Below, piece by piece: positions 15,779 through 22,679 of a stretch of 28,380 nt of DNA (positions are counted from its first letter, which is position 1; the number at the start of each line of letters is the position of its first letter). Location of the stretch: contig CAYYLD010000008.1 in the NCBI GenBank assembly GCA_964472495.1, positions 1 through 28,380 of the forward strand. Reading direction: 5' to 3'. Both the position numbers and the translations under genes were made by a program. The stretch comes from CAYXST01 sp964472495. GTDB taxonomy: Bacteria > Patescibacteriota > Minisyncoccia > Portnoybacterales > UBA2143. A model generated the notes under the pieces. The model was not told the DNA's origin and did not search any database. It saw only the letters and a program-made list of their open reading frames with translations.

Positions 15779-15814
15779 TTAAAGTACTATATTGATATTG
15801 AGGATGGTTTTCAT
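15779..15814 (-). CDS. 11-codon ORF coupled to the 43-residue ORF
   Basis: ATG at 15814 overlaps the TGA of the upstream small ORF as ATGA, the classical coupling arrangement, and runs to TAA at 15779 (MKTILNINIVL). It could be a translated linker that carries ribosomes toward the 29-residue ORF 14 nt further on, or a chance reading frame. It is too short for any family call. Confidence 0.25.
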   Translation of the reverse strand: MKTILNINIVL

Positions 15815-15942
15815 GTCACAGACATCAAGAGAAATGCTGCTATTAGCGAGGCGGAGACAACAATCAGGAATTCAGTGCGTTTGCTCAATGGAGGGAGTCC
15901 TTTTATGTAAAAAATCACCTCTTTTCTCTTTTTTGTTCTCAT
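15811..15942 (-). CDS. 43-residue single-helix membrane protein
   Basis: ATG at 15942 to TGA at 15811. The N-terminus is strongly basic (MRTKKRKEVIFYIKG), and after LPPLSKRTE comes one clear membrane helix, FLIVVSASLIAAFLLMSV. The topology is therefore probably N-in with a C-terminal anchor. GAGGTGA (minus, 15951-15945) is the strongest Shine-Dalgarno in the window, 2 nt from the ATG. It heads a run of tiny ORFs ending at a terminator. The region would otherwise be an unexplained 373-nt gap inside the glycan locus. I recognise no homologous family. Confidence 0.55.
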   Translation of the reverse strand: MRTKKRKEVIFYIKGLPPLSKRTEFLIVVSASLIAAFLLMSVT

Positions 15943-16015
15943 ACTCACCTCATTTTTATTTTTTTAATTAAGAAAAGAACTTTCTATAGAATACTGTTAA
16001 TTCTCCAAGAAGTCA

Positions 16016-17143
16016 ATGAGAATAGCTATTGACGCCCGATTTTTCGGGCCCAAACAAAAAGGTTTAGGCCGTTATCTCCAGAAACTGGTTGAACATTTGG
16101 AAAAAGTTGATTTATCTAATCAATACGTAATTTTTCTTCGCCGAGATAATTGGAATGAATATCAACCGACCAATCCCAATTTTAAAAAAGTTTTAGCTGA
16201 TTATCGTTGGTACACTCTCGGAGAGCAGATAATGATGCCGATAAAAATTTGGCAGGCCAAGGTTGATTTAATCCATTTTCCTCATTTTAATATACCGGTT
16301 TTTTATAGCGGTCCTTTTGTGGTCACTATCCATGATTTGGTTTTGAAAAAGTTTCCTACTCGACGGGCTTCTACCTTGGGGCCGATTCGTTACTGGCTGA
16401 AAAATTTAGCCTATCAATTAGTTATCTGGCTGGCGGTTAAAAGAGCTAAAAAAATTGTTGCTGTTTCTAATTATACTAAAGAGGATATTCTGCGGTATTT
16501 TAGAATTAAGCCGGAGAGGATAGAAGTGATTTATGAAGGAACGCCTGAGGCGATTCCGGGGCGAAACCCGGGGCGGCGAAACCCGGGATGTCCCGTCGAG
16601 GACTATCTGCTTTATGTTGGTAATGCTTATCCTCACAAAAATTTGGAAAGATTGATTTTGGCTTTTCAGAAATTAACCCAAGAAGAAAAAATAGATTTAG
16701 AGCTGGTTTTGGTCGGCCAATTAGATTACTTTTACCAACGGCTTCAGAAGCAATTCAGTAGTTTGCCCGGATTAATTTTTACTGATTTTGTTTCCGATGA
16801 AGAATTGGCTTCTTTATATCAACGAGCCGCTCTTTATGTTTTTCCTTCGCTCGGGGAGGGCTTTGGTCTGCCTCCCTTAGAAGCAATGTCCTACGGCTTG
16901 CCGGTTGTTTCTTCTCAGGCGACTTGTTTGCCTGAAATTTTGGGTCGGGCAGCTGTTTATTTCAATCCCGAGGATATTGAGGATATGGCTGAAAAAATTA
17001 AACAAGTTCTCAAAGATAAAAAAATTCAAGAGAGGTTAATAAGCCAAGGATTTGAGAAGATAAAAGAGTATCATTGGTCAAAAATGGCTCAAGAAGCCCT
17101 GGCTGTCTATCAAAAGAGTATCTCGTTCAAAGCCCATCATTAA
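16016..17143 (+). CDS. GT4 family glycosyltransferase with a repeat-derived linker
   Basis: A 375-residue family 4 enzyme beginning MRIAIDARFFGPKQKGLGRY, with TIHDLVLKKFPTRRAST in the N-domain, GNAYPHKNLERLILAF at the start of the donor domain and the EX7E motif in LGEGFGLPPLEAMSYGLP. It resembles the preceding glycosyltransferase and probably acts in the same pathway. At the interdomain linker (about residues 182-192) the sequence PGRNPGRRNPG comes from two copies of GGCGAAACCCGGG (16560-16572 and 16575-16587), a 15-nt in-frame tandem repeat unlike the surrounding codons. A TAGAAT box at 15987-15992 could be its -10, giving a leader of about 16 nt. It has no strong Shine-Dalgarno. Confidence 0.92.
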   Translation: MRIAIDARFFGPKQKGLGRYLQKLVEHLEKVDLSNQYVIFLRRDNWNEYQPTNPNFKKVLADYRWYTLGEQIMMPIKIWQAKVDLIHFPHFNIPVFYSGPFVVTIHDLVLKKFPTRRASTLGPIRYWLKNLAYQLVIWLAVKRAKKIVAVSNYTKEDILRYFRIKPERIEVIYEGTPEAIPGRNPGRRNPGCPVEDYLLYVGNAYPHKNLERLILAFQKLTQEEKIDLELVLVGQLDYFYQRLQKQFSSLPGLIFTDFVSDEELASLYQRAALYVFPSLGEGFGLPPLEAMSYGLPVVSSQATCLPEILGRAAVYFNPEDIEDMAEKIKQVLKDKKIQERLISQGFEKIKEYHWSKMAQEALAVYQKSISFKAHH

Positions 17144-17168
17144 AATGCGTATCCTTTCTAGTTCGATT

Positions 17169-17277
17169 CCCGGGTTTTTTATTTTGATTCCCGGGGCGTC
17201 CCTTTTGACTACACCCTTTTATAAAAGGGTGTAGTCAAAAGGAACGCCCCGGGTGAGGCCCCGGGTTTTTTATTTTG
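17169..17277. repeat. 64-bp palindrome between 18-nt direct repeats (family A)
   Basis: Arms 17190-17221 and 17222-17253 are complementary over 32 bp with one G-T wobble and no loop. The arm starts CCCGGGGCGTCCC and contains GACTACACCC, as in copy 1 (201-210). An identical 18-nt sequence, CCCGGGTTTTTTATTTTG, lies on both sides at 17169-17186 and 17260-17277. The right copy, with CCCGGG at 17248-17253, could also form a terminator stem followed by T6, ending the upstream glycosyltransferase transcript. Confidence 0.85.
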
Positions 17278-17304
17278 TCCACAATAAGAAATTTATGATA
17301 TAAT
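17275..17304 (+). promoter_or_regulatory. Promoter of the DUF4012 gene
   Basis: TTGTCC at 17275-17280, an 18-nt spacer and TATAAT at 17299-17304. The predicted start near 17311 leaves a leader of about 28 nt to the ATG at 17339, longer than for the other promoters here. The -35 box begins inside the flanking direct repeat of the palindrome. Confidence 0.65.
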
Positions 17305-17338
17305 AAAAGCACCCTCATTGGGCAGGGTATTTTGTTAT

Positions 17339-19825
17339 ATGGCTAAGGGTAAGAATCGTATTCTAAGCGCTTTATTTGATGTTCGTCCGGTCACCGGACA
17401 GGGTGATTTGGATATTGAGAAAATCAAACAAGTCACCGAAGTTTTAGATTTGAAGGAGAAGAAAACCAGAAATGAAGATGAACAGAGAGAAAAGGCCATT
17501 AACACCCGTCTGAAAAGAGAAAATTTTTTATCCGAAGAGCAGCCCAATATTGGTCAGGATTTAGGTTGGCCATTGCCAATTGAAGAAGTTCCGACCAGGG
17601 ACGAGATTTTATCTGAATTAGAAAAGATTGAGACGGCCGATAATCTTTTAGGTGAAGGTCGGATTGATTTAGTCAAAGGACCGGTTGCCGAGCCGATTGA
17701 AATATCGGTCAAACCAACTACTGACCGGCCGGTTGATATTCCCTTAGAAGATTTCTATTTTCCAGAAGTTGCTTCTCAAAAATACTCTCTTAGAAAAAAA
17801 CCAGCTAAGCCGTTCCCAACGGCCCCGACTAAATCAAGACCAGCCAGACCACTTTTATATTTTTTAATGGCTGGTTTTTCAGTTGCTCTGGCTATTCCGG
17901 GAGCAGCTTGGTTAAGTCAGGGTTTAGCCGTTAAAGACGATGTTTTGAGTAGCAGCTTAGCCGCTTATCAGAGTCTTTTATCGGCTCAACAATCCTTGGA
18001 ACAAGCCGATTGGCAGCAAGCTGCCCAGAATTTTAGTTCAGCTCAGGCAAATTTTCTCCAGGCCGAGGATGGTATAAAAAAATTAGGCCAACTCACTTTA
18101 ACTATTTTAGAAAAATTACCAGGCGGTCATTTGGTCTCTTCGGGCGACCATCTGGTCAAAGTCGGCCAAAATTTAGCTCAGGCCGGCCAAAATTTAGCTT
18201 CAGCCATCAATAGTTTTTCCTTGAGTAATCTATTTAGCTTGATTAACTTAGGCCAGTCAGCCGGGAGCAATATTTTAGCCAGCAAGACCCCTTTGACTGA
18301 TCTGATGGTTGACAGCCAAGACAATTTGAGTCAGGCCTTAGCCAGTATCAGATTGGCTCAAGAAGAATTAAGCCAAGTTGAGATAGAATCTCTGCCGGCT
18401 AATCTTCGGGAAGAAGCCAATTATTTAGATGAAAAACTACCCTTAGTTGAGGAGATTCTTAGTCAGCTAACCGATTATTCGGCGGCCCTTTTAAGTATTC
18501 TCGGTCAGGGCAATCCGCGTCAGTATTTATTGGTTTTCCAAAATAATAGCGAAATGCGAGCGACCGGCGGCTTCATCGGCACTTACGGTCTCTTGACCTT
18601 GGATAAGGGGAGCATTAAAGACCTTTTTATTGAGGGGGTTTTTAATGCCGATGGCCAGTTGCGGGAGAAAATTATTCCGCCCCGGCCGATTCAAAAAATA
18701 AGCACTGCTTGGTCGATGCATGATGCCAATTGGTTTGCTGATTTTCCCACTTCGGCTGAAAAAATAGCTTGGTTTTACGAGAAAACCGGTGGTCCGACCG
18801 TGGACGGAGTAATTAGTTTAACGCCAACGGTTATTGAACGACTTTTGGAATTAACCGGGCCGATAGCTATGCCCGAATATGAAGTAGTTTTAGGAGCTGA
18901 TAATTTTGTGGGGGTAGTTCAATATGAAGTGGAAGTTGATTATAATAAAGAACTTAATCAGCCCAAGAAGATATTAGCTGATTTTGCTCCTCGATTTATC
19001 GAAGCCCTTAATCAGTTGTCGACGGCAAAAAAGAAAGAGGCCTTAGCAACTATTTTCGAAGCGCTCAAGGAAAAACATATTTTAGCTTATTTCAAAGATG
19101 CTTCTTTAGAAAAATTAGCCGTTGACGAGAGCTGGGCCGGTCAGTTGTTGACGACCGAAAAAGATTATTTAAGCGTAGTTTCTTCCAATATTAACGGCTA
19201 TAAAACTGATCGGATGGTCGAAGAGACGATTGAGCATCAGGCCGAAATTCAAAAAGACGGTTCAATTATTGATACCCTGGCCATTACCCGGCAGCACCGA
19301 GGTGGTTCTGCTCAATACGATTGGTGGAATCGAGTCAACGCTAATTATTTAAGGGTTTATTTACCTAAGGGCAGTCAATTGATTTCGGCGACCGGTCAAA
19401 CCTTGGAAGCTTATCAACCACCGGTGGATTATCAGGAACAGGGTTTTCAGGAAGACCCTTTGGTTGAGTCGGTTGAAGACAGAATGGTCATTGACCAGAA
19501 AACGGGTACCCATATTTTTGGAGAAAACGGCAAGACCGTTTTTGGCAATTGGCTCTACGTCAGCCCCGGTCAGACGGTTATTTTAACTTATCAATATAGG
19601 CTGCCTTTTAAAATAAACTTGACCAAGCCAAGCGATAGTTATAGTTTGTTGGTTCAGAAGCAATCAGGCAGTTTAGGCAGCCAGTTTAGTCATCGATTGA
19701 AATTTCCGGCCGCCTGGTCGCTTTCTTGGCAATATCCTGGCCAAGCCAGCCAGTCAGCTGACGGTTGGCAGCTAAAAACCGACTTAAGCATAGACAGATT
19801 TTTAGGAGTAACCTTTGAGTTTTAG
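17339..19825 (+). CDS. DUF4012 domain-containing membrane protein
   Basis: 828 residues from the ATG at 17339, chosen because the -10 box is at 17299-17304 and the product then starts MAKGKNRILSALFDVRP. A charged, low-complexity cytosolic region of about 170 residues precedes one membrane helix (LYFLMAGFSVALAIPGAAWL). A long Gln/Ala/Leu-rich helical stalk follows (about 200-390), then the extracytoplasmic DUF4012 core with LLVFQNNSEMRATGGFIGTY, WFADFPTSAEKIAWFYEKTG and VDGVISLTPTVIERLLELTG. The family is known from Gram-positive and CPR genomes next to polysaccharide genes. The core looks LytR-like in position but has no proven activity. Being membrane-anchored and outside, it may handle the finished glycan; that is inference. 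Confidence 0.88.
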   Translation: MAKGKNRILSALFDVRPVTGQGDLDIEKIKQVTEVLDLKEKKTRNEDEQREKAINTRLKRENFLSEEQPNIGQDLGWPLPIEEVPTRDEILSELEKIETADNLLGEGRIDLVKGPVAEPIEISVKPTTDRPVDIPLEDFYFPEVASQKYSLRKKPAKPFPTAPTKSRPARPLLYFLMAGFSVALAIPGAAWLSQGLAVKDDVLSSSLAAYQSLLSAQQSLEQADWQQAAQNFSSAQANFLQAEDGIKKLGQLTLTILEKLPGGHLVSSGDHLVKVGQNLAQAGQNLASAINSFSLSNLFSLINLGQSAGSNILASKTPLTDLMVDSQDNLSQALASIRLAQEELSQVEIESLPANLREEANYLDEKLPLVEEILSQLTDYSAALLSILGQGNPRQYLLVFQNNSEMRATGGFIGTYGLLTLDKGSIKDLFIEGVFNADGQLREKIIPPRPIQKISTAWSMHDANWFADFPTSAEKIAWFYEKTGGPTVDGVISLTPTVIERLLELTGPIAMPEYEVVLGADNFVGVVQYEVEVDYNKELNQPKKILADFAPRFIEALNQLSTAKKKEALATIFEALKEKHILAYFKDASLEKLAVDESWAGQLLTTEKDYLSVVSSNINGYKTDRMVEETIEHQAEIQKDGSIIDTLAITRQHRGGSAQYDWWNRVNANYLRVYLPKGSQLISATGQTLEAYQPPVDYQEQGFQEDPLVESVEDRMVIDQKTGTHIFGENGKTVFGNWLYVSPGQTVILTYQYRLPFKINLTKPSDSYSLLVQKQSGSLGSQFSHRLKFPAAWSLSWQYPGQASQSADGWQLKTDLSIDRFLGVTFEF

Positions 19826-19848
19826 ATAATTGTTGAAATATATTATTT

Positions 19849-20215
19849 CCTGAGCGAAGCGGTCGCCTGTGGCGACCGCGAAGTCGAAGGAGCTATAATT
19901 ATGTCTCAACAATGGAAGTGGTATCTATATAATTGAATGCCAAGATAGAAGCTATTATACCGGCTTAACTTGGAGGGCCGATTTAAGATGGATGCAACAT
20001 TTGTCAGGATTAGGCTCAAAATACACAGCTAAGCATAAACCAAAGAAAGTAGTTTATTTAAAAGAATACGAAGATCTACAGCAAGCTAGGAAAAGGGAAA
20101 GACAGATTAAAGGTTGGACCAGAAAGAAGAAGGAAAAGTTGATTAAAGGAGAATGGGGAAAATGGCAATGAAGAATGGGCTTTCGACTCGGTCGCTTAAG
20201 ACGACCTCGCTCAGG
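19849..20215. mobile_element. IS-like unit: GIY-YIG gene between inverted family B hairpins
   Basis: CCTGAGCGAAG at 19849-19859 and CCTCGCTCAGG at 20205-20215 form an 11-bp terminal inverted repeat with one mismatch. Each end is itself a hairpin: left GGTCGCC-TGT-GGCGACC (19861-19877) flanked by GTCGAAGG, right CGGTCG...CGACC with TTTCGACT. Between them lies one GIY-YIG reading frame. A further inverted pair, ATTGTTGA (19829-19836) and TCAACAAT (19906-19913), surrounds the left hairpin. I found no convincing target-site duplication. Confidence 0.6.
19901..20171 (+). pseudogene. GIY-YIG endonuclease (UPF0213-like), frameshifted
   Basis: The ATG at 19901 reads MSQQWKWYLYN and then hits TGA. 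Shifting frame at the TATATA run (about 19928) continues as IIECQDRSYYTGLTWRADLR, then HLSGLGSKYTAKHKPKKVVY and ARKREKQIKGW-like helix residues (here RKRERQIKGW), to a TGA at 20169-20171. Joined, the two frames give a protein of about 90 residues with WYLYI, SYYTGLT, the conserved Arg, the GSKYTAKH block and the Glu-rich helix of the small single-domain GIY-YIG family. The defect looks like loss of two bases in a dinucleotide run. It could be a dead gene, a phase-variable switch or an assembly error. A TATAAT at 19894-19899 lies too close to this ATG to transcribe it. Confidence 0.8.
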
Positions 20216-20224
20216 CAATAATAA
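20196..20224 (+). promoter_or_regulatory. Putative promoter of the MurJ-like gene
   Basis: TTAAGA at 20196-20201, a 17-nt spacer and TAATAA at 20219-20224, then 8 nt to the GTG at 20233. The -35 lies inside the right hairpin of the GIY-YIG unit, so that element may provide part of the promoter. The match to consensus is moderate. Confidence 0.45.
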
Positions 20225-20232
20225 TTAGTTTA

Positions 20233-21831
20233 GTGATTAAATCATTTCTCAATAAACAATCAAAAACCATTGCCGCGGCCGCTGTTATTTTAGGAGCGGC
20301 TTCTTTGGTTAGCCGGTTATTGGGTCTTTTTCGGGACAGGATTTTAGCCGGCCGTTTTGGGGCCGGCGATGAATTGGATATTTACTATGCCGCTTTTCGC
20401 ATCCCTGATTTGGTTTATTCTTTGTTAGTTTTGGGAGCCATTTCGGCCGGCTTTATTCCGGTTTTTATCAATTATCTTCAAAAGGATAAAAAACAAGCTT
20501 GGCATTTAACTAACAGCGTCCTTAATTTGATGGCTTTGTCTTTGCTCGTTATTTGCGCTCTTTTAATCATATTGGCGCCCTGGATAATCAAATTAGTCGC
20601 CCCCGGCTTTTCTTCCGAAAAATTATCTTTAACCGTTCAATTAACCAGAATAATGTTCTTAAGCCCTTTTTTCTTAGGTTTGAGCGCTGTTTTCGGCGGT
20701 ATTTTGCAGAGCTTTCGCCGCTTCCTAATTTATTCCTTGGGACCGATTATGTATAATCTGGGCATTATTTTCGGCGCCTTGGTTCTGGTTGATTACTTCG
20801 GTCTTCTCGGCTTGGCTTACGGCGTGGTTTTGGGAGCTTTTTTACATATGTTCATTCAAATTCCTTCGGCTTGGCTTTGCGGCTTTGACTGGCGGCCGGT
20901 TTTTGATTTTAGGTTTACCGGAGTAAAAAGAATTTTTAAAGTAATGCCGCCGCGAGTTTTAAGCTTAGCGGTCTCGCAAATCAATTTTTGGCTGATGACC
21001 GTTTTTGCTTCTCTTTTGGCCGTGGGCAGTATTGCCGTCTATAATTTAGCTTATAATATCTGGAGTTTCCCCTTGGGTATTTTTGGCATTTCATTTACTT
21101 TAGCCGCTTTCCCGAAACTTTCTCAATTCGCCCAAAAAAAAGAAGTGGCTGGCTTTGTCAAAGCTTTTTCTTTAACTTTGCGGCAAATTCTTTTTTTCAC
21201 CTTGCCTTCGGCCGCCCTGTTTATCATCTTGAGAGAACAAATCGTCCGGATTATTTTAGGGACCGGCCGTTTTGGTTGGCAGGATACTTTTTTAACTTTC
21301 CAAACTCTGGCTTATTTTTCCATCGGCCTTTTTGCCGAAGCCCTTATCTTGCTTTTCTTGCGCGGCTTTTTTGCCTGGGAGGATACCAGGACGCCATTCC
21401 TAATTGGTCTTTTGGCCACTGCCGTTCGTTTGACCAGCGCCTGGTTTTTGGCCCAAAGGATGGGCGTGGTCGGCTTGGCTTTAGGATTTTCTTTGGGGAG
21501 TATTTTTTACCTGATTTTACTTTTTATTGCCTTACACCGAAAAATCGGTTTCTTGGATGGGGGAAAGGTTTTTATTTCCGGCACTAAAATGATTATCGCA
21601 GCCGCTTCGGCTGGTTTAACCGCTTATCTGTCTTTAGGCCGGTTAGCTCTTTTGGTTGAAACAACGACTGGCTTGGGTCTGTTAATCCAAGGCGGCTTAG
21701 CCGGCCTCTTTGGCTTGCTCATTTATCTACTCTTTACTTGGCTCTTCCGCTTAACTGAACTAAAGATATTTTTATTTTCCTTATTTGGTCGCCTGGCTAA
21801 GAAAGAGATAGTCGAAACCAACAACAGATAA
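20233..21831 (+). CDS. murJ: MurJ/MviN-type lipid II (lipid-linked glycan) flippase
   Basis: A 532-residue polytopic protein with about 14 membrane helices, the normal MurJ length. The N-terminal hallmark is ASLVSRLLGLFRDRILAGRF, followed by DIYYAAFRIPDL and GAISAGFIPVFINYL. The basic residues lining the central cavity of MOP-superfamily flippases are in place. MurJ moves lipid II across the membrane for peptidoglycan synthesis. Its position at the end of a glycan-assembly cluster that lacks a Wzx gene leaves open that it also, or instead, exports the polyprenol-linked surface glycan. The start is GTG at 20233, with a -10-like TAATAA 8 nt upstream. A bidirectional terminator follows 5 nt after the stop. 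Confidence 0.93.
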   Translation: MIKSFLNKQSKTIAAAAVILGAASLVSRLLGLFRDRILAGRFGAGDELDIYYAAFRIPDLVYSLLVLGAISAGFIPVFINYLQKDKKQAWHLTNSVLNLMALSLLVICALLIILAPWIIKLVAPGFSSEKLSLTVQLTRIMFLSPFFLGLSAVFGGILQSFRRFLIYSLGPIMYNLGIIFGALVLVDYFGLLGLAYGVVLGAFLHMFIQIPSAWLCGFDWRPVFDFRFTGVKRIFKVMPPRVLSLAVSQINFWLMTVFASLLAVGSIAVYNLAYNIWSFPLGIFGISFTLAAFPKLSQFAQKKEVAGFVKAFSLTLRQILFFTLPSAALFIILREQIVRIILGTGRFGWQDTFLTFQTLAYFSIGLFAEALILLFLRGFFAWEDTRTPFLIGLLATAVRLTSAWFLAQRMGVVGLALGFSLGSIFYLILLFIALHRKIGFLDGGKVFISGTKMIIAAASAGLTAYLSLGRLALLVETTTGLGLLIQGGLAGLFGLLIYLLFTWLFRLTELKIFLFSLFGRLAKKEIVETNNR

Positions 21832-21836
21832 AAAAA

Positions 21837-21869
21837 CAGCTATAACTTCTTACAATTATAGCTGCTTTT
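21837..21869. terminator. Bidirectional intrinsic terminator
   Basis: CAGCTATAA (21837-21845) pairs perfectly with TTATAGCTG (21856-21864) around a 10-nt loop. It is followed by CTTTT on the plus strand and by TTTTTT (from A at 21836-21831) on the minus strand. It lies between the convergent MurJ gene and the 233-residue minus-strand gene and should end both transcripts. Confidence 0.8.
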
Positions 21870-21891
21870 GGCAGGCTGGGATAAGAATTGG

Positions 21892-22593
21892 CTAAATTTC
21901 TCTACCCAGTATTTTAAGATAGGTAAGGGCGTAGATACCCTTGGCCGCTTCCTTAAGTTCTGGAGAGACCGATGTAAAGGCTTCTTCAGCTTCTTCCAGT
22001 TGTTTTAATCTTCCCTCACCAAGGAATTGAGCAACTGTCTTCATATCTTCCAAGAATCTCGAGATTTGTTCGATGCTGGCGATAGTCAGACTTTCTCTGT
22101 CGATCATCTTAACCAGTGGCAAGTCGAATCCATTGTTTTGGCCTGGTAGATAATGGAATAAAGTTGGTTTAACCAGATAAGAGAGAAGATACGCGCCTTC
22201 TTCCTTGAGTTGACAAGCCACCTCAATTTCTGATGAATTTTTTGGATTAATGAAAAACTTCAACCTCGGTTCAAAGCCATCCAGGACATTTTCTCTACCC
22301 GGGATGATTTTAAAACCCTGACAGTAGACATCCACGGTCTGGTCATCTGGTTGAAGATAAACCCATGCTCCTGAAATCCCCAGGTCAATCTTTCTGAGAT
22401 ACTCCGAAAAGGCTTCTGCAAAGGTGGATTCTAATGTCTTGATGACGCTCTTTCTAACTTTCTCGGGTACAGGCTCTTTCTTGCCAAGCCATTCAATGAT
22501 TTCAAGGCATTTTTGGTAATCATTTAGTTGATAGTCAGTCAACTTCAAAACACTCCTTAAATCGTCAGTTATCCTGATTAATTCAATAGCCAT
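21892..22593 (-). CDS. Hypothetical protein, 233 residues
   Basis: I do not recognise a family. The sequence looks globular and soluble, with helical ends (KCLEIIEWLGKKEPVPEKVR, and a Glu-rich helix LKQLEEAEEAFTSVSPELKE) and a central strand-rich part (GAWVYLQPDDQTVDVYCQGF and LKFFINPKNSSEIEVACQLK). It has no signal peptide, no membrane segment and no evident catalytic motif. The ATG at 22593 has AGGGGG four bases upstream, a strong Shine-Dalgarno unlike the leaderless genes around it. By eye its codon choice (ATC, CTC, GAG) is less A+T-biased than that of its neighbours. It is isolated on the minus strand between two terminated or promoter-bearing genes, so it is probably a single-gene unit and possibly acquired. 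Confidence 0.75.
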   Translation of the reverse strand: MAIELIRITDDLRSVLKLTDYQLNDYQKCLEIIEWLGKKEPVPEKVRKSVIKTLESTFAEAFSEYLRKIDLGISGAWVYLQPDDQTVDVYCQGFKIIPGRENVLDGFEPRLKFFINPKNSSEIEVACQLKEEGAYLLSYLVKPTLFHYLPGQNNGFDLPLVKMIDRESLTIASIEQISRFLEDMKTVAQFLGEGRLKQLEEAEEAFTSVSPELKEAAKGIYALTYLKILGREI

Positions 22594-22666
22594 TTTAACC
22601 CCCTATATTTTGATTGATTAAAAGATGAAAAGAGCTTAAAATTTCTTGGTTGCCGAGATATTAACT

Positions 22667-22672
22667 TATTAT
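22667..22672 (+). promoter_or_regulatory. -10 box of lepA
   Basis: TATTAT at 22667-22672 lies 7 nt before the ATG at 22680, the same spacing as for the other presumed leaderless genes. The only TTG-type -35 candidate (TTGGTT at 22646-22651) gives a short 15-nt spacer, so the call is tentative. Confidence 0.5.
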
Positions 22673-22679
22673 CACAAGT

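Noticed and set aside
17159..17174. GTTCGATTCCCGGG resembles the T arm and 3' end of a tRNA, suggesting an attachment site or tRNA fragment.
   Set aside because: The 5' half of the T stem does not pair and no acceptor or anticodon arm is nearby. CCCGGG belongs to the direct repeat at 17169-17186.
17318..17338. An upstream non-ATG start for the DUF4012 gene at 17318.
   Set aside because: The ATG at 17339 gives a sensible lysine-rich start, and the predicted transcript start near 17311 leaves too little room for initiation at 17318.
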